64,000 bases of DNA, taken from positions 62,001 to 126,000 of the forward strand of contig NZ_JAJFBP010000010.1 in assembly GCF_020697055.1 (NCBI RefSeq), read 5' to 3'. The translations under genes and the position numbers were made by a program. Positions within the stretch are counted from its first letter, which is position 1; each line of letters starts with the position of its first letter. The notes under the pieces were generated by a model. It searched no databases, was not told where the DNA came from, and saw only the letters and a program-made list of their open reading frames with translations. Below, in pieces: positions 51,606-59,826 of this stretch. This DNA is from Panacagrimonas sp. GTDB taxonomy: Bacteria > Pseudomonadota > Gammaproteobacteria > Nevskiales > Nevskiaceae.

Positions 51606-52751
51606 ATGCTCGACTCCCTTCCCGAGAACTGGATCTACACCGGCCTGGCCGTCCTGATCGGCGGCATCGCGGTGAGCCTGACGATCCATTGGACGGCGCG
51701 CTCGATGGACACCGGCGCCCACGTCTGGTCGCGCGCGCTGCGCCGGCGCATGGGCGTGCTGCCCGAGCGGCGCATCGGCGAGCTGCGCTGGGTGGCCCTG
51801 GCGCTGCAGTTCACGCTGTGGACGGTGATGGGCTACGTCCTGCTGCGCCTGTGGGAGCTCGACGAGCTCGGCCACAATTTCGTCGACACGCTGCTGGGCA
51901 CCGGCATCAAGCTCGGCGCGAACACCACGATCGTGCCGGGCAAGGTGCTGCTGGGACTGCTGGCCTTCCTGCTGCTGGTGACGTTCACGCGCTGGTTCAA
52001 ACGCAAGCTCGAACGCGACCTGCTGCCGCTGACCAACATGGAACCGAGCGTGCGGCTGTCGGTCGCCACGCTCTTCGGTTACGTCACCTTCATCTTCGCG
52101 ATGATGGTCGGCCTGTCCGCCGCGGGACTGAACCTTTCGAAGATCGCGCTGGTCGCCGGCGCCCTGTCGGTCGGCATCGGTTTCGGCCTGCAGAACATCG
52201 TCAACAACTTCGTCTCCGGACTGATCCTGCTGTTCGAACGGCCGGTGCGCGTGGGCGACTACATCAAGGTCGGATCCACGCTGGGGTACGTGCGCAGCAT
52301 CCGCATCCGGTCCACCGAGATCGAGAACGACGAGCGCGTGAGCGTGATCGTGCCCAACTCCGCGCTGCTCCAGGCCGAGGTCGAGAACTGGAACTATCGC
52401 AGCAACCTCGGACGCGTCGTGGTCGGCTTCAACGTTTCCCACTCCACCGATCCGGAGCAGATGCGCCAGCTGCTGCTGGACGCCGCGATCGCCCATCCGC
52501 AGGTGTTCAAGCAGGGCGAGATGAGCACGGTGCTCGGGCCGTCGGTGGCGCTCAAGGACGTGACCGAGAGCAGCATGCGCTTCGAGCTCACCGCCGGAGT
52601 CCGCAACATCAACGCCCGGGGCGGCGTCGCCAGCGACCTGCGCTTCGACGTGATGCGCCGCATCCGCGAGAGCGATCCGCCGATCCAGTTTCCGCAGACG
52701 ACGGTGTGGATGCGCGAAGTCGAGCCCGCCGCGCCGCCGGCCTTGCGCTGA
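51606..52751 (+). CDS. MscS-family mechanosensitive channel
   Basis: 381-residue inner-membrane channel. Four or five helices occur: about residues 10-28, 64-84, 108-125 and 150-170, then the pore helix TM3 with ALSVGIGFGLQNIVNNFVSG. The MscS beta domain follows immediately (LILLFERPVRVGDYIKVG) and contains VIVPNSALLQAEVENWNY. The C-terminal alpha/beta vestibule domain completes it. It should open under membrane tension during osmotic downshock. Slightly longer than E. coli MscS (286) because of extra N-terminal helices. The next gene starts 9 bp downstream. Confidence 0.92.
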   Translation: MLDSLPENWIYTGLAVLIGGIAVSLTIHWTARSMDTGAHVWSRALRRRMGVLPERRIGELRWVALALQFTLWTVMGYVLLRLWELDELGHNFVDTLLGTGIKLGANTTIVPGKVLLGLLAFLLLVTFTRWFKRKLERDLLPLTNMEPSVRLSVATLFGYVTFIFAMMVGLSAAGLNLSKIALVAGALSVGIGFGLQNIVNNFVSGLILLFERPVRVGDYIKVGSTLGYVRSIRIRSTEIENDERVSVIVPNSALLQAEVENWNYRSNLGRVVVGFNVSHSTDPEQMRQLLLDAAIAHPQVFKQGEMSTVLGPSVALKDVTESSMRFELTAGVRNINARGGVASDLRFDVMRRIRESDPPIQFPQTTVWMREVEPAAPPALR

Positions 52752-52759
52752 AGCGCGCC

Positions 52760-53812
52760 ATGTCGCCGTCGTTCGGCCGCATCGTCGAATCGCGATTCCT
52801 GCCGCATCCGCTGATGCCGGCACCGCACCTGCAGACCATCGCGCCGGCGTTGCTGCGGCGCACGCCGCGCCTGGCGCTGCGCGTCGAGCGGCTCGATACG
52901 CCCGACGGCGACTTCGTGGATCTGGGCTGGGCCGGAGAATGGAACGCCGCCGGACCGATCGCGATCCTGGTGCACGGCCTGGGCGGCGGATTCGAATCCA
53001 AATACCTGCTCGGCACCGGCGCGCGCCTGGCCGCCGCCGGATGGCGCGTGTGCGTGCTGCTGCTGCGCGGCGCCTCGCCCGAGCCCAACCGCCTGGATCG
53101 GGCCTACAACCAGGGCGACACCGCCGACCTGCGCCACCTGTGGCGCGTGCTGCGCGGGCGTGAGCCGGACACGTTCGTCGCGACGGTGGGCTGGTCGCTG
53201 GGCGGAAACGTCACGCTCAAGGCGCTGGGCGAGGAAGGCGACGATGCGCCGGTCGACGCCGCCTGCGCGGTGAGCGTCCCGTTCCGGCTTCGCGAGTGCG
53301 TCGAGCATCTGCGCATCGGCTTCGCACGCCAGTACCAGAAGCGCCTGCTCGATTCGCTCAAGGACATGGTGCGGCGCAAGAACGCATACCGGCCCATCGC
53401 CGCGCCGGCCGACGTGCCCAAGGCGCTCGCCGCGCGCGACTTCTTCGAGTTCGACGACGCGTTCACCGCGCCGCTCAACGGCTATCGCGACGCCGAGGAC
53501 TACTACGCGCGCGCGGCCTGCGGACAGTTCTTGGCGCACGTGCGCCGGCCCACGCTGATCCTGCACGCGCTCGACGACCCGTTCATGGTGCCGTCGGTGA
53601 TTCCCGCGGCCTCGCAGCTTTCAGCGGACGTGACGCTGGAGTTGTCGCCGCGCGGCGGTCATGTGGGCTTCATCTCCGCCGGGCCGATGGGACGGCCGGT
53701 GTGCTGGTCGGAGGAATACCTGTGCCGTCACCTTGCAACCGTGCTGGCCGGCGGTCGCGCGGTCTACGACGCGTCGCGCGCCGCGACCCCGCTGCGGACG
53801 ATGCCGGCGTGA
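52760..53812 (+). CDS. YheT-like alpha/beta hydrolase
   Basis: 350-residue hydrolase of the YheT/ABHD1-3 group. N-terminal PHLQTIAPALLRRTPRLALR is characteristic. The oxyanion region is ILVHGLGGGFESKYL, the nucleophile serine sits in VGWSLGGNVTLKALGE, the acid in LHALDDPFMVPSV, and the histidine in SPRGGHVGFI. Probable esterase or lipase on small hydrophobic esters. It starts 9 bp after the MscS-like gene. Its end overlaps a convergent hypothetical gene by 49 bp, and a palindromic element begins 2 bp after its stop. Confidence 0.88.
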   Translation: MSPSFGRIVESRFLPHPLMPAPHLQTIAPALLRRTPRLALRVERLDTPDGDFVDLGWAGEWNAAGPIAILVHGLGGGFESKYLLGTGARLAAAGWRVCVLLLRGASPEPNRLDRAYNQGDTADLRHLWRVLRGREPDTFVATVGWSLGGNVTLKALGEEGDDAPVDAACAVSVPFRLRECVEHLRIGFARQYQKRLLDSLKDMVRRKNAYRPIAAPADVPKALAARDFFEFDDAFTAPLNGYRDAEDYYARAACGQFLAHVRRPTLILHALDDPFMVPSVIPAASQLSADVTLELSPRGGHVGFISAGPMGRPVCWSEEYLCRHLATVLAGGRAVYDASRAATPLRTMPA

Positions 53813-54183
53813 ACGTAGCCCGGGCGAAGGCCGGGGCCTAGCGGCCCTTCCGAATACTGGAGGAAGCGCCGGCGCAGGATCGCGCTGAAGCGGCGCTCCC
53901 CCAGTGCACCGGCGGACAGCAGCGCGCCGGCCGCGATCACCACGGGTTGCGCTCCGCAAAGCGCCGCCACCACGGTCAGCACGATGCAGCCGCAGCCGAG
54001 CCAGGACGTCAGCGCGATCGAGTGATCGAATCCTTCGGCGTACCAGCGAACGAGGCGCTGTTCGTCGCGCGTGCGCGGCTGGATCCCGATGCATCGCATT
54101 GCCAGCTGGCGCAACGCCCAGGCGTCGACCACCTCGGCCAGCAGTACCGCCGTCAACGCACCCGCGATGATCCAGTCGACCAC
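53764..54183 (-). CDS. Hypothetical small membrane protein
   Basis: 139-residue protein starting with GTG at 54183 behind GAGGAGAGG. Two hydrophobic stretches are visible: IIAGALTAVLLAEVVDAWAL near the N-terminus and LGCGCIVLTVVAALCGAQPV then VIAAGALLSAGAL in the middle. No family recognised. The last 30 or so residues run through a palindromic repeat and into the end of the convergent YheT-like gene (49-bp overlap), so the C-terminus may be a secondary extension. Confidence 0.5.
   Translation of the reverse strand: MVDWIIAGALTAVLLAEVVDAWALRQLAMRCIGIQPRTRDEQRLVRWYAEGFDHSIALTSWLGCGCIVLTVVAALCGAQPVVIAAGALLSAGALGERRFSAILRRRFLQYSEGPLGPGLRPGYVHAGIVRSGVAARDAS
53815..53847 (+). repeat. Short copy of the post-stop palindromic element
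   Basis: GTAGCCCGGGCGAAGGCC followed by GGGGCCTAGCGGCCC, starting 2 bp after the YheT-like stop codon. It shares the GCCCGG(G)CGAAGGCC(C)GGGGC core with the elements at 29453 and 33674, and the GTAGCCCG arm with the element at 34675. Confidence 0.55.
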
Positions 54184-54329
54184 GTGCCTCTCCTCGTTCC
54201 GCGTCCTGGTGGACTACGGATACGCCCCGTGCAAGCGCAGTGCCCGGGAAGGTCGACTCGACGGCAGTGGCGGCCCGACAGCGTGACCAAAGGCCGTCGC
54301 GGGCGGATCGAACGGCGCGGCCCTGGACC

Positions 54330-54740
54330 TCAGTCCGATCCCCGCGCGAGCCACACGCGTACGCAGTTGCGCGTTCCGCGGCGACGGTATTCGTGGCGCA
54401 ACGAGAATCCGTCGATCAGCACGACGCCCAGTCCGCCGACGGGACGATCTTCCGGCGCGCGCCGATGCGTGGCATCGGCCAGGTGCGAGAACGGATCGCA
54501 GGCGATGCCGTGGTCCTCGAACGCCAGCTCCAGCTCGTCGCCCGGCGCGGCCTGCAATTCGACGTGGACCGAGCTCGTCGCCGGCGCCCGGCCGTGACGC
54601 ACGCAGTTGACGAACAGCTCCTCGACGATCAGCGTCGCCCGCAGCGCCGTGTCGTGCGCGGCACCCAGCGCTTCGGCGCGGCGCTCGACGAATGCGAGCA
54701 CCGTCGACAGCGCTTCGAGTCGGGCATCGAAATCGGCCAT
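54330..54740 (-). CDS. RsbW-like anti-sigma factor / serine kinase ATPase
   Basis: 136-residue HATPase_c protein of the RsbW/SpoIIAB type. The N box is LIVEELFVNCVRHGR, the G1 box FEDHGIACDP, and the G2 region PVGGLGVVLIDGFSLRHEYR. In partner-switching modules this kinase binds a sigma factor or other target and phosphorylates the STAS antagonist. Matching partners are encoded nearby: the CHASE2-SpoIIE phosphatase (55964-58075) and the STAS protein (58083-58460), on the same strand but with the FecR/OmpA pair between them. The ATG at 54740 has only a weak ribosome site. Confidence 0.85.
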   Translation of the reverse strand: MADFDARLEALSTVLAFVERRAEALGAAHDTALRATLIVEELFVNCVRHGRAPATSSVHVELQAAPGDELELAFEDHGIACDPFSHLADATHRRAPEDRPVGGLGVVLIDGFSLRHEYRRRGTRNCVRVWLARGSD

Positions 54741-54813
54741 GCGCCCTGCGATGGAGATCGGAACAACGCGCGGACGATACGTCGATCGGGACGGATCGCT
54801 CGCGCGCGGCGAA

Positions 54814-54819
54814 TTATGA
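54814..54819 (+). promoter_or_regulatory. Candidate -10 element of the fecR-ompA unit
   Basis: TATGAT (54814-54819), about 35 bp before the ATG at 54855. It overlaps the upstream in-frame ATGs at 54816 and 54819, which argues that translation begins at 54855. No good -35 is evident. Confidence 0.35.
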
Positions 54820-54854
54820 TGGCACTCCCCTCGCACGCGCCCGCTGGATCCACC

Positions 54855-55346
54855 ATGCACTCGTGCCCTGCCCGCCGCCCGCCGCACCGCGGGCTACCGC
54901 TCGTCGTCGCGCTGGTTCTCGCCGTGCTGGCGCCGCTGGCGCCACGGGCCGCGGACGCGCCGCAGCCCGTCGCGCGCGTGGCCACCGTCAAGACGCTGCA
55001 CGGTCCGGCCACGGTCGAACGCGACGGCCGCACGCTGCCGCTGCAACAGGGCATGGCGCTGCTGCAATCCGACACCGTCGTGACCGGCAACGGCTCGACC
55101 GTGGGCCTGGGTTTCGACGACGAGGCGCTGGTGTCGCTGGGCCCGGACAGCCGGCTGCTGATCGACCGATTCCGCTTCGATCGCACGACCCACGGCGGCG
55201 AGTTCGACGCAACGCTGTCGCGCGGCCGCATGGCGGTGGTGTCCGGAAAGATCGCCAAGTCGCGGATCGACGCGATGAAGGTGCGTACCCCCACCGCGCT
55301 GCTCGGCGTGCGCGGCACCGAGTTCGTGGTCGACGCCGGGCCGTGA
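54855..55346 (+). CDS. Exported FecR-domain protein
   Basis: 163-residue protein. A signal peptide (HRGLPLVVALVLAVLAPLAP then RAADAPQP) is followed by a FecR-type domain: GPATVERDGRTLPLQQGMAL, the repeated strand TVGLGFDDEALVSLGPDSRL, and the terminal KVRTPTALLGVRGTEFVV typical of FecR domains. Stand-alone periplasmic FecR domains occur with OmpA and CHASE2 proteins in envelope-signalling operons. Its TGA overlaps the ATG of the OmpA-like gene (TGATG), so the two are co-translated. In-frame ATGs at 54816/54819 are possible alternative starts. Confidence 0.8.
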   Translation: MHSCPARRPPHRGLPLVVALVLAVLAPLAPRAADAPQPVARVATVKTLHGPATVERDGRTLPLQQGMALLQSDTVVTGNGSTVGLGFDDEALVSLGPDSRLLIDRFRFDRTTHGGEFDATLSRGRMAVVSGKIAKSRIDAMKVRTPTALLGVRGTEFVVDAGP

Positions 55347-55951
55347 TGCGCGGGCTCGTTCGCGCGGCGGCGGCGTGGGTCGCGCTCGTGCTGGCGGGCT
55401 GCGCGGCGGCGCCCAGCAGCGGCGATCGCGTGATCCTGCTGCCCAACGCCGGCGGCGGCGTCGGCGCGATCGCCGTGATCCAGAACGATCGCGAAACGCT
55501 GCTCACCGCGCCCTACACCAGCGCCACCCTGGACCGCCGCGGCAGCGTCCACGCCGAGCAGCTCGAAGCGGCCGACGTGCGCAGCCGCTACGCGCGCGAG
55601 CTGTCGGCGCTGCCGCCGCGACCGGTGACCTATTTCCTGTACTTCGAGCCCGACTCGCCGCTGCCCACGCTCGCATCGCAGCGCGCGGCCGGACCGATCC
55701 TCGAGGAGATCGCGCGTCGTCCCGCGGTCGAGGTGCGCCTGATCGGACACTCCGACAAGCAGGGCGAGGACGCGCACAACGACACGCTGTCGCTGACGCG
55801 CGCGATGTGGGTGCGCACGCGACTGATCGCGCTGGGCGTCAGCGGATTCCGGATCGACATCGACGCCGAGGGCGAACGCCGTCCGGCGATCGCGACCCCG
55901 GACGGCGTCGACGAAGCGCGCAACCGGCGCGTCGAGATCCGTGCGCGCTGA
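55346..55951 (+). CDS. OmpA-family lipoprotein
   Basis: 201-residue lipoprotein. The lipobox VALVLAGCAAAPSS gives lipidation at the cysteine (about residue 19). The C-terminal half is an OmpA/MotB peptidoglycan-binding domain with LYFEPDSPLPTLASQR, VRLIGHSDKQGEDAHNDTLS and a final EARNRRVEIRAR. It probably tethers the outer membrane to peptidoglycan or senses envelope state together with the FecR-domain protein encoded just before it. Convergent with the CHASE2-phosphatase gene, 12 bp apart. Confidence 0.87.
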   Translation: MRGLVRAAAAWVALVLAGCAAAPSSGDRVILLPNAGGGVGAIAVIQNDRETLLTAPYTSATLDRRGSVHAEQLEAADVRSRYARELSALPPRPVTYFLYFEPDSPLPTLASQRAAGPILEEIARRPAVEVRLIGHSDKQGEDAHNDTLSLTRAMWVRTRLIALGVSGFRIDIDAEGERRPAIATPDGVDEARNRRVEIRAR

Positions 55952-55963
55952 GCGGAGCTGCGC

Positions 55964-58075
55964 TCAGCCCGATCCGCCGTTCCACCGCAGCACCAGGATG
56001 CTCAGATCGTCGGCGGGCTCGCGCCCGGCGGCGAAGCGCTCCACGTCGTCGCGCAGGCGCTCGACGATGCGCGCGCTGCCGGCCTCCTGGTTCGCCGCGA
56101 TGGCCAGCGTCGACATCAGCCGCGCGGCGCCATACAGCTCGTCCTGCGCGCTGCGCGCTTCGGTCACGCCGTCGGTGACCAGGCACAGCGTGTCGCCCGG
56201 ACCCAGGCGAAAGCGTTCGGTCGGATAGTCGAACGCATCGAGCATGCACAGCGCCGGACCGCCCTCGGTCATCAGCTGATCGGTCTCGCTACGCCCCGCA
56301 CGCACGACGTAGGGCCCGTCGTGGCCCGCGCTGCACCAGGCCAGCTCGCCGCTCGACAGGTCCAGCGCACCGGCGACCACCGTGACGAACATCGTCTCGG
56401 GGTTCTCGCGCGAGAGCTGGCGCGAGGCGCGCGACAGTCCCGCTCCCGGTGTGCCGTCGGCCTCCATCACCGCGTTCTTGATCAGCGCCTTGCTCAGCGC
56501 CATGAACAGGCTCGCGGCCAGGCCCTTGTCGGACACGTCGCCGACCAGGAAGAACAGGCGCCCGTCGTCGAGGCGGAAGAAATCGTAGAGATCGCCGCCG
56601 ACGGTGCGCGCCGCGACCATCGTCGCCGCCAGGTCGACGCGGGGATCTGCGCCGAGCACGGTGCCGGCATCGGGCAGCATTCCCGACTGGATGCGGCGTG
56701 CGGCATCGAGCTCTCCGGCGATGCGCGCCTGGCGCTCGCGCGTCACCGCCAGCGCGCGCCGCAGGCCGCGGCGCTGCAACTGCGTCTGGCCCAGCGCGAT
56801 CGACAGCATCACCGCGAACACCAGGCTCGCCGTGGCCATCGGACTCGCCACGTCGATCAGCCAGCCGCGGCCCACGAACGCGCCCGCGCCGATCGCCGCG
56901 ACGAGCGCCAGCATCAGCGCAAAGACGAGCACCGAGTTCAGCGGCCGCAACGCCGGCACGGCGATCACGCACACCAGTCCGAGCATCGCCAGCAACGCGG
57001 CCTCGACGCCCGCGGCCCAATACGGCCGCCACAGCAGGCGCCCGTCGAGCGCGTTGTCCAGCGCCTCGGCGTGGACCGACACGCCGGGCATCGCACCCGC
57101 CGGCGTGATCACGCGATCCTGCAGGCCGCCGGCCGCGGCGCCGATCAGCACGATGCGTCCGGTGATCAGCTCCGGCGGCAGCGTGCCGTCCAGGAACGAT
57201 TCGACCGGGAAGATCGGGCGCGCCTGCGGATCGGAAAAATGGATCCACCACGTGCCGTCGCGCTCGAGCGGCAGCGTGTGACCCGCGACCTCGAGCTGGC
57301 GCACGCCGCGCTGTTCGTCGACCTGCACGCGCACGATCGGATCGTCCGAGGTCTGGCGCAGCACCTCCACCGCCAGGCCCGGCAACACGTGCCCGCCGAC
57401 CTCGATCAGCGCCGGCACGTTGCGCACCACGCCGTCCTGGGCCTCGGCGTTGATCGCGCCGTGGCCGGCGGCGGCACGGTCGATCACCTCGATGCTGCGC
57501 AGCACCGAGGGAAATCGGCGCAGGAACAGCGCGGCCGGCGCGCCGACCTCCACCAGCGGCGCGCGGTAGTCGGGCGGATCGATCAGGCGCGGATCGTCGT
57601 GCAGTCCGCCCACGCCCAGCGCGACGGGTGCGCGTCGCAGCGACTGCGCGAACAGCTGGTCGTAGTCCGGCAGATCGGCGGACAGCGGCTGCCTGCCCAG
57701 GTAGCCGAGGCGCTGCAGGCGCTCGGCCTGCCGGCGCGGCGACTGGCGATCGGGCTCGGCGAAGATCATGTCGATGCCGATCGCCGCCGGATCCAGCGCG
57801 GCCAGGCGATCGACCAGCTCGGCCAGGTCGCGTCGCGGCCATGGCCATTGCCCGCGGCGCTGCAGGCTCAGATCGTCGATCGCCATCACGATGACGCTGT
57901 CGTTGAGGCGCTCGCGCGGAAACTCGCGTTGATAGCTGTCGAAGGCGACGTATCGCAGCCCGCGTTCGGCCGCGCCGTCGGTGTGCAGCAGCAGCAGGAC
58001 CAGCACCAGGGTGATCAGCACGCCCAGCGCGCGCGTATGCGTGCTGCCCAGCGCCAGGCGGGCCGGTGCCTTCAC
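55964..58075 (-). CDS. CHASE2-domain SpoIIE/RsbU-type serine phosphatase
   Basis: 703 residues from a GTG at 58075. Order: an N-terminal membrane helix (about 18-32), an extracytoplasmic CHASE2 sensor (about 45-330; VIVMAIDDLSLQRRGQWPWP, GIDMIFAEPD), three membrane helices (about 335-440), a coiled linker, then a PP2C/SpoIIE phosphatase with the metal aspartates in TVGGDLYDFFRLDDGR, VGDVSDKGLAASLFMA, LVTDGVTEAR and PADDLSILVLRW. It should dephosphorylate the STAS protein encoded 7 bp upstream, freeing it to bind the RsbW-like kinase. The signal sensed in the periplasm is unknown. Confidence 0.9.
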   Translation of the reverse strand: MKAPARLALGSTHTRALGVLITLVLVLLLLHTDGAAERGLRYVAFDSYQREFPRERLNDSVIVMAIDDLSLQRRGQWPWPRRDLAELVDRLAALDPAAIGIDMIFAEPDRQSPRRQAERLQRLGYLGRQPLSADLPDYDQLFAQSLRRAPVALGVGGLHDDPRLIDPPDYRAPLVEVGAPAALFLRRFPSVLRSIEVIDRAAAGHGAINAEAQDGVVRNVPALIEVGGHVLPGLAVEVLRQTSDDPIVRVQVDEQRGVRQLEVAGHTLPLERDGTWWIHFSDPQARPIFPVESFLDGTLPPELITGRIVLIGAAAGGLQDRVITPAGAMPGVSVHAEALDNALDGRLLWRPYWAAGVEAALLAMLGLVCVIAVPALRPLNSVLVFALMLALVAAIGAGAFVGRGWLIDVASPMATASLVFAVMLSIALGQTQLQRRGLRRALAVTRERQARIAGELDAARRIQSGMLPDAGTVLGADPRVDLAATMVAARTVGGDLYDFFRLDDGRLFFLVGDVSDKGLAASLFMALSKALIKNAVMEADGTPGAGLSRASRQLSRENPETMFVTVVAGALDLSSGELAWCSAGHDGPYVVRAGRSETDQLMTEGGPALCMLDAFDYPTERFRLGPGDTLCLVTDGVTEARSAQDELYGAARLMSTLAIAANQEAGSARIVERLRDDVERFAAGREPADDLSILVLRWNGGSG

Positions 58076-58082
58076 GACCGCT

Positions 58083-58460
58083 TCAGGACTGGGCGGCGTG
58101 GGCGGCGGCAGCGTCCGCGGACAGCGCGGCCAGGCCGGCGGCGAGCGTCGCGTGGATCGGGAAGATGTATTTGAAGCGGCTGATCTCGAGGATCTCGGAG
58201 ACCACCCGCTGCGGCTGCGCCAACGCGACCTTGCCGCCGTTGGGCGTGACGTTCTTCGACACCAGCATCAGCACGCGCAGTCCGGCCGACGAGATGTATT
58301 CGAGCTGCGAAAGGTCGAACAGCAGCGCGTCGCCGCCGCGCTTGCAGCCCATCACGTGCGGCGTGAGCGCGTTGGCGAACACTTCGGCATTGCTGTGATC
58401 GACGCGTCCGATGGGCCGCAGGACCATTACGTCGGCGAAGCGGGTCGCACCTACCTGCAT
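58083..58460 (-). CDS. STAS-domain anti-sigma factor antagonist
   Basis: 125-residue STAS protein. The conserved phosphorylatable serine lies in DLSQLEYISSAGLRVLMLVS. VLRPIGRVDHSNAEVFANAL opens the fold, and the C-terminus is Ala-rich. GGAG precedes the ATG at 58460. It is the first gene of a two-gene unit with the CHASE2 phosphatase, forming the RsbV part of a partner-switching system whose RsbW-like kinase is at 54330-54740. No sigma factor gene is seen nearby, so the final target is unknown. Confidence 0.88.
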   Translation of the reverse strand: MQVGATRFADVMVLRPIGRVDHSNAEVFANALTPHVMGCKRGGDALLFDLSQLEYISSAGLRVLMLVSKNVTPNGGKVALAQPQRVVSEILEISRFKYIFPIHATLAAGLAALSADAAAAHAAQS

Positions 58461-58787
58461 GGTCGTGCTCCGTGGGACGTCACCAGGAATCGCGGGATTC
58501 TAGGAGTCGCCTCGCGAGGCGGGCAACGAACGAGGGCGCGCCCCCGTGCCGCGGATCGCGACGGCGGCCTCGTCGATCGCGTGCGCCGTCGGGCACGGCT
58601 TTTTCCAACACAACGCGCCGGGACGGTCACGTTTGATGTTGGAACCCGGCGCGCCGCTGCAAAACACGATCCGCGCCTCGCAGTGTGTGGAATCGAACCG
58701 ATGGGGCGGGCGGGCCGGCGTATAACGGTCGACGAGCCATTTCCAGTGCCATCGATCGTATGCGATGGCCCACCTTCCAGGTACCCC
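58461..58787. other. 327-bp divergent region with interleaved inverted repeats
   Basis: No gene. Two inverted repeats are interleaved: TTCCAACA (58603-58610) with TGTTGGAA (58637-58644), and CGCGCCGGG (58614-58622) with CCCGGCGCG (58645-58653). The order A-B-A'-B' would be a pseudoknot topology in RNA, or two overlapping operators in DNA. TATAAC (58721-58726) is a possible -10 for the Crp/Fnr-like gene. Confidence 0.5.
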
Positions 58788-59501
58788 ATGTCGACACCGC
58801 AGCAGAAGAACCGGCTCCTGGCCTGCCTGCCGGACGTGGATCAGCAGCGGCTGTCGCCGCTGCTCGAATGGGTGACGATGGAACTCGGCCAGGTGATCTA
58901 CGAGACCGGCGACCGGTTGCATCACGCGTACTTCCCGATCGATTGCATCATCTCCCTGCTCTACGTCATGGCGGACGGCGATGCGGCGGAAACCGCGATG
59001 GTGGGCAACGAAGGGATGGTCGGCATCTCGTTGTTCATGGGAGGCGAAGTCACCAACGGCCGCGCGATCGTGCAGAACCACGGCAGCGCGTTTCGGCTGA
59101 GATCGGACGTGCTCAAGGGGGAATTCGAGCGCGGCGGTCCGTTTCAGCATCTGCTGCTCCGCTATACGCAGGCACTGATGACGCAGATGACGCAGACCGC
59201 GGCCTGCAACAAACACCACACGGCCTCCCAGCAGTTGTGCCGGTGGCTGTTGTTCGGTCTCGATCGCCTGCCCGACAACAAGCTCAAGATGACCCAGGGG
59301 TTGATCGCCAACATGCTGGGCGTGCGCCGCGAAGGCGTCGCCGACGCCACCGGCGTGCTGCAGGCGGCGGGCTTGATCCTTTACGACCAAGGCACCTTCA
59401 CGGTGCTGGACCGTTCCCGATTGGAGGAAGAGGTCTGCGAGTGTTACGGCGTCGTGAAGCAGGAATTCGACCGGCTGCTGCCCGATCGGACTGCGACCTA
59501 G
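58788..59501 (+). CDS. Crp/Fnr-family transcriptional regulator
   Basis: 237-residue regulator. An N-terminal cyclic-nucleotide-type beta-barrel (LGQVIYETGDRLHHAYFPID, ETAMVGNEGMVGISLFMGGE) is followed by a C-terminal winged HTH (LCRWLLFGLDRL then LIANMLGVRREGVADATGVL). No N-terminal cysteines for an Fnr iron-sulfur cluster are seen. The CRP phosphate-binding Arg/Ser pair is not obvious either, so the ligand is uncertain. It belongs to a common proteobacterial subgroup annotated only as Crp/Fnr. It is divergent from the STAS operon across the interleaved repeats. Confidence 0.82.
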   Translation: MSTPQQKNRLLACLPDVDQQRLSPLLEWVTMELGQVIYETGDRLHHAYFPIDCIISLLYVMADGDAAETAMVGNEGMVGISLFMGGEVTNGRAIVQNHGSAFRLRSDVLKGEFERGGPFQHLLLRYTQALMTQMTQTAACNKHHTASQQLCRWLLFGLDRLPDNKLKMTQGLIANMLGVRREGVADATGVLQAAGLILYDQGTFTVLDRSRLEEEVCECYGVVKQEFDRLLPDRTAT

Positions 59502-59614
59502 CCTGGCCCGTCCGCGGGCGCCGGTGTGGCTCGACGCGAACCGGGTTGCTCGGCGTTGACGTCCTGGCCGAGGCCCGCGCAGAGTCGCCGGGTCTGGCCA
59601 GGATCCGTCCGGTG

Positions 59615-59812
59615 ATGCGCAACGAGAAGTCCTCCACTCCGCCCCGAAAGTCGCGCGCTCCCAAGGCGAAATCGAGCGCGGCCGACCCGCGGCCGAGCAC
59701 CGCCCGTCCTGCAACGGAACAGGAGCTCGCCGCGATCGTTCGCGCCCAGGAGGGCCAGCTGTCCGCCGAAGGTTTCTGGAAGGCGGCCGGTCGCCTCACC
59801 AAGCTGCGCTGA
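59615..59812 (+). CDS. Small hypothetical basic protein
   Basis: 65-residue protein in the gap before cobS: MRNEKSSTPPRKSRAPKAKS, a low-complexity basic N-terminus, then EQELAAIVRAQEGQLSAEGF and a short helical tail ending TKLR. No family recognised and no strong ribosome site (a GTG at 59612 is adjacent). Its stop is 14 bp before cobS. It may be real, but coding support is modest. Confidence 0.4.
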   Translation: MRNEKSSTPPRKSRAPKAKSSAADPRPSTARPATEQELAAIVRAQEGQLSAEGFWKAAGRLTKLR

Positions 59813-59826
59813 CCGCGGTCGCGACG

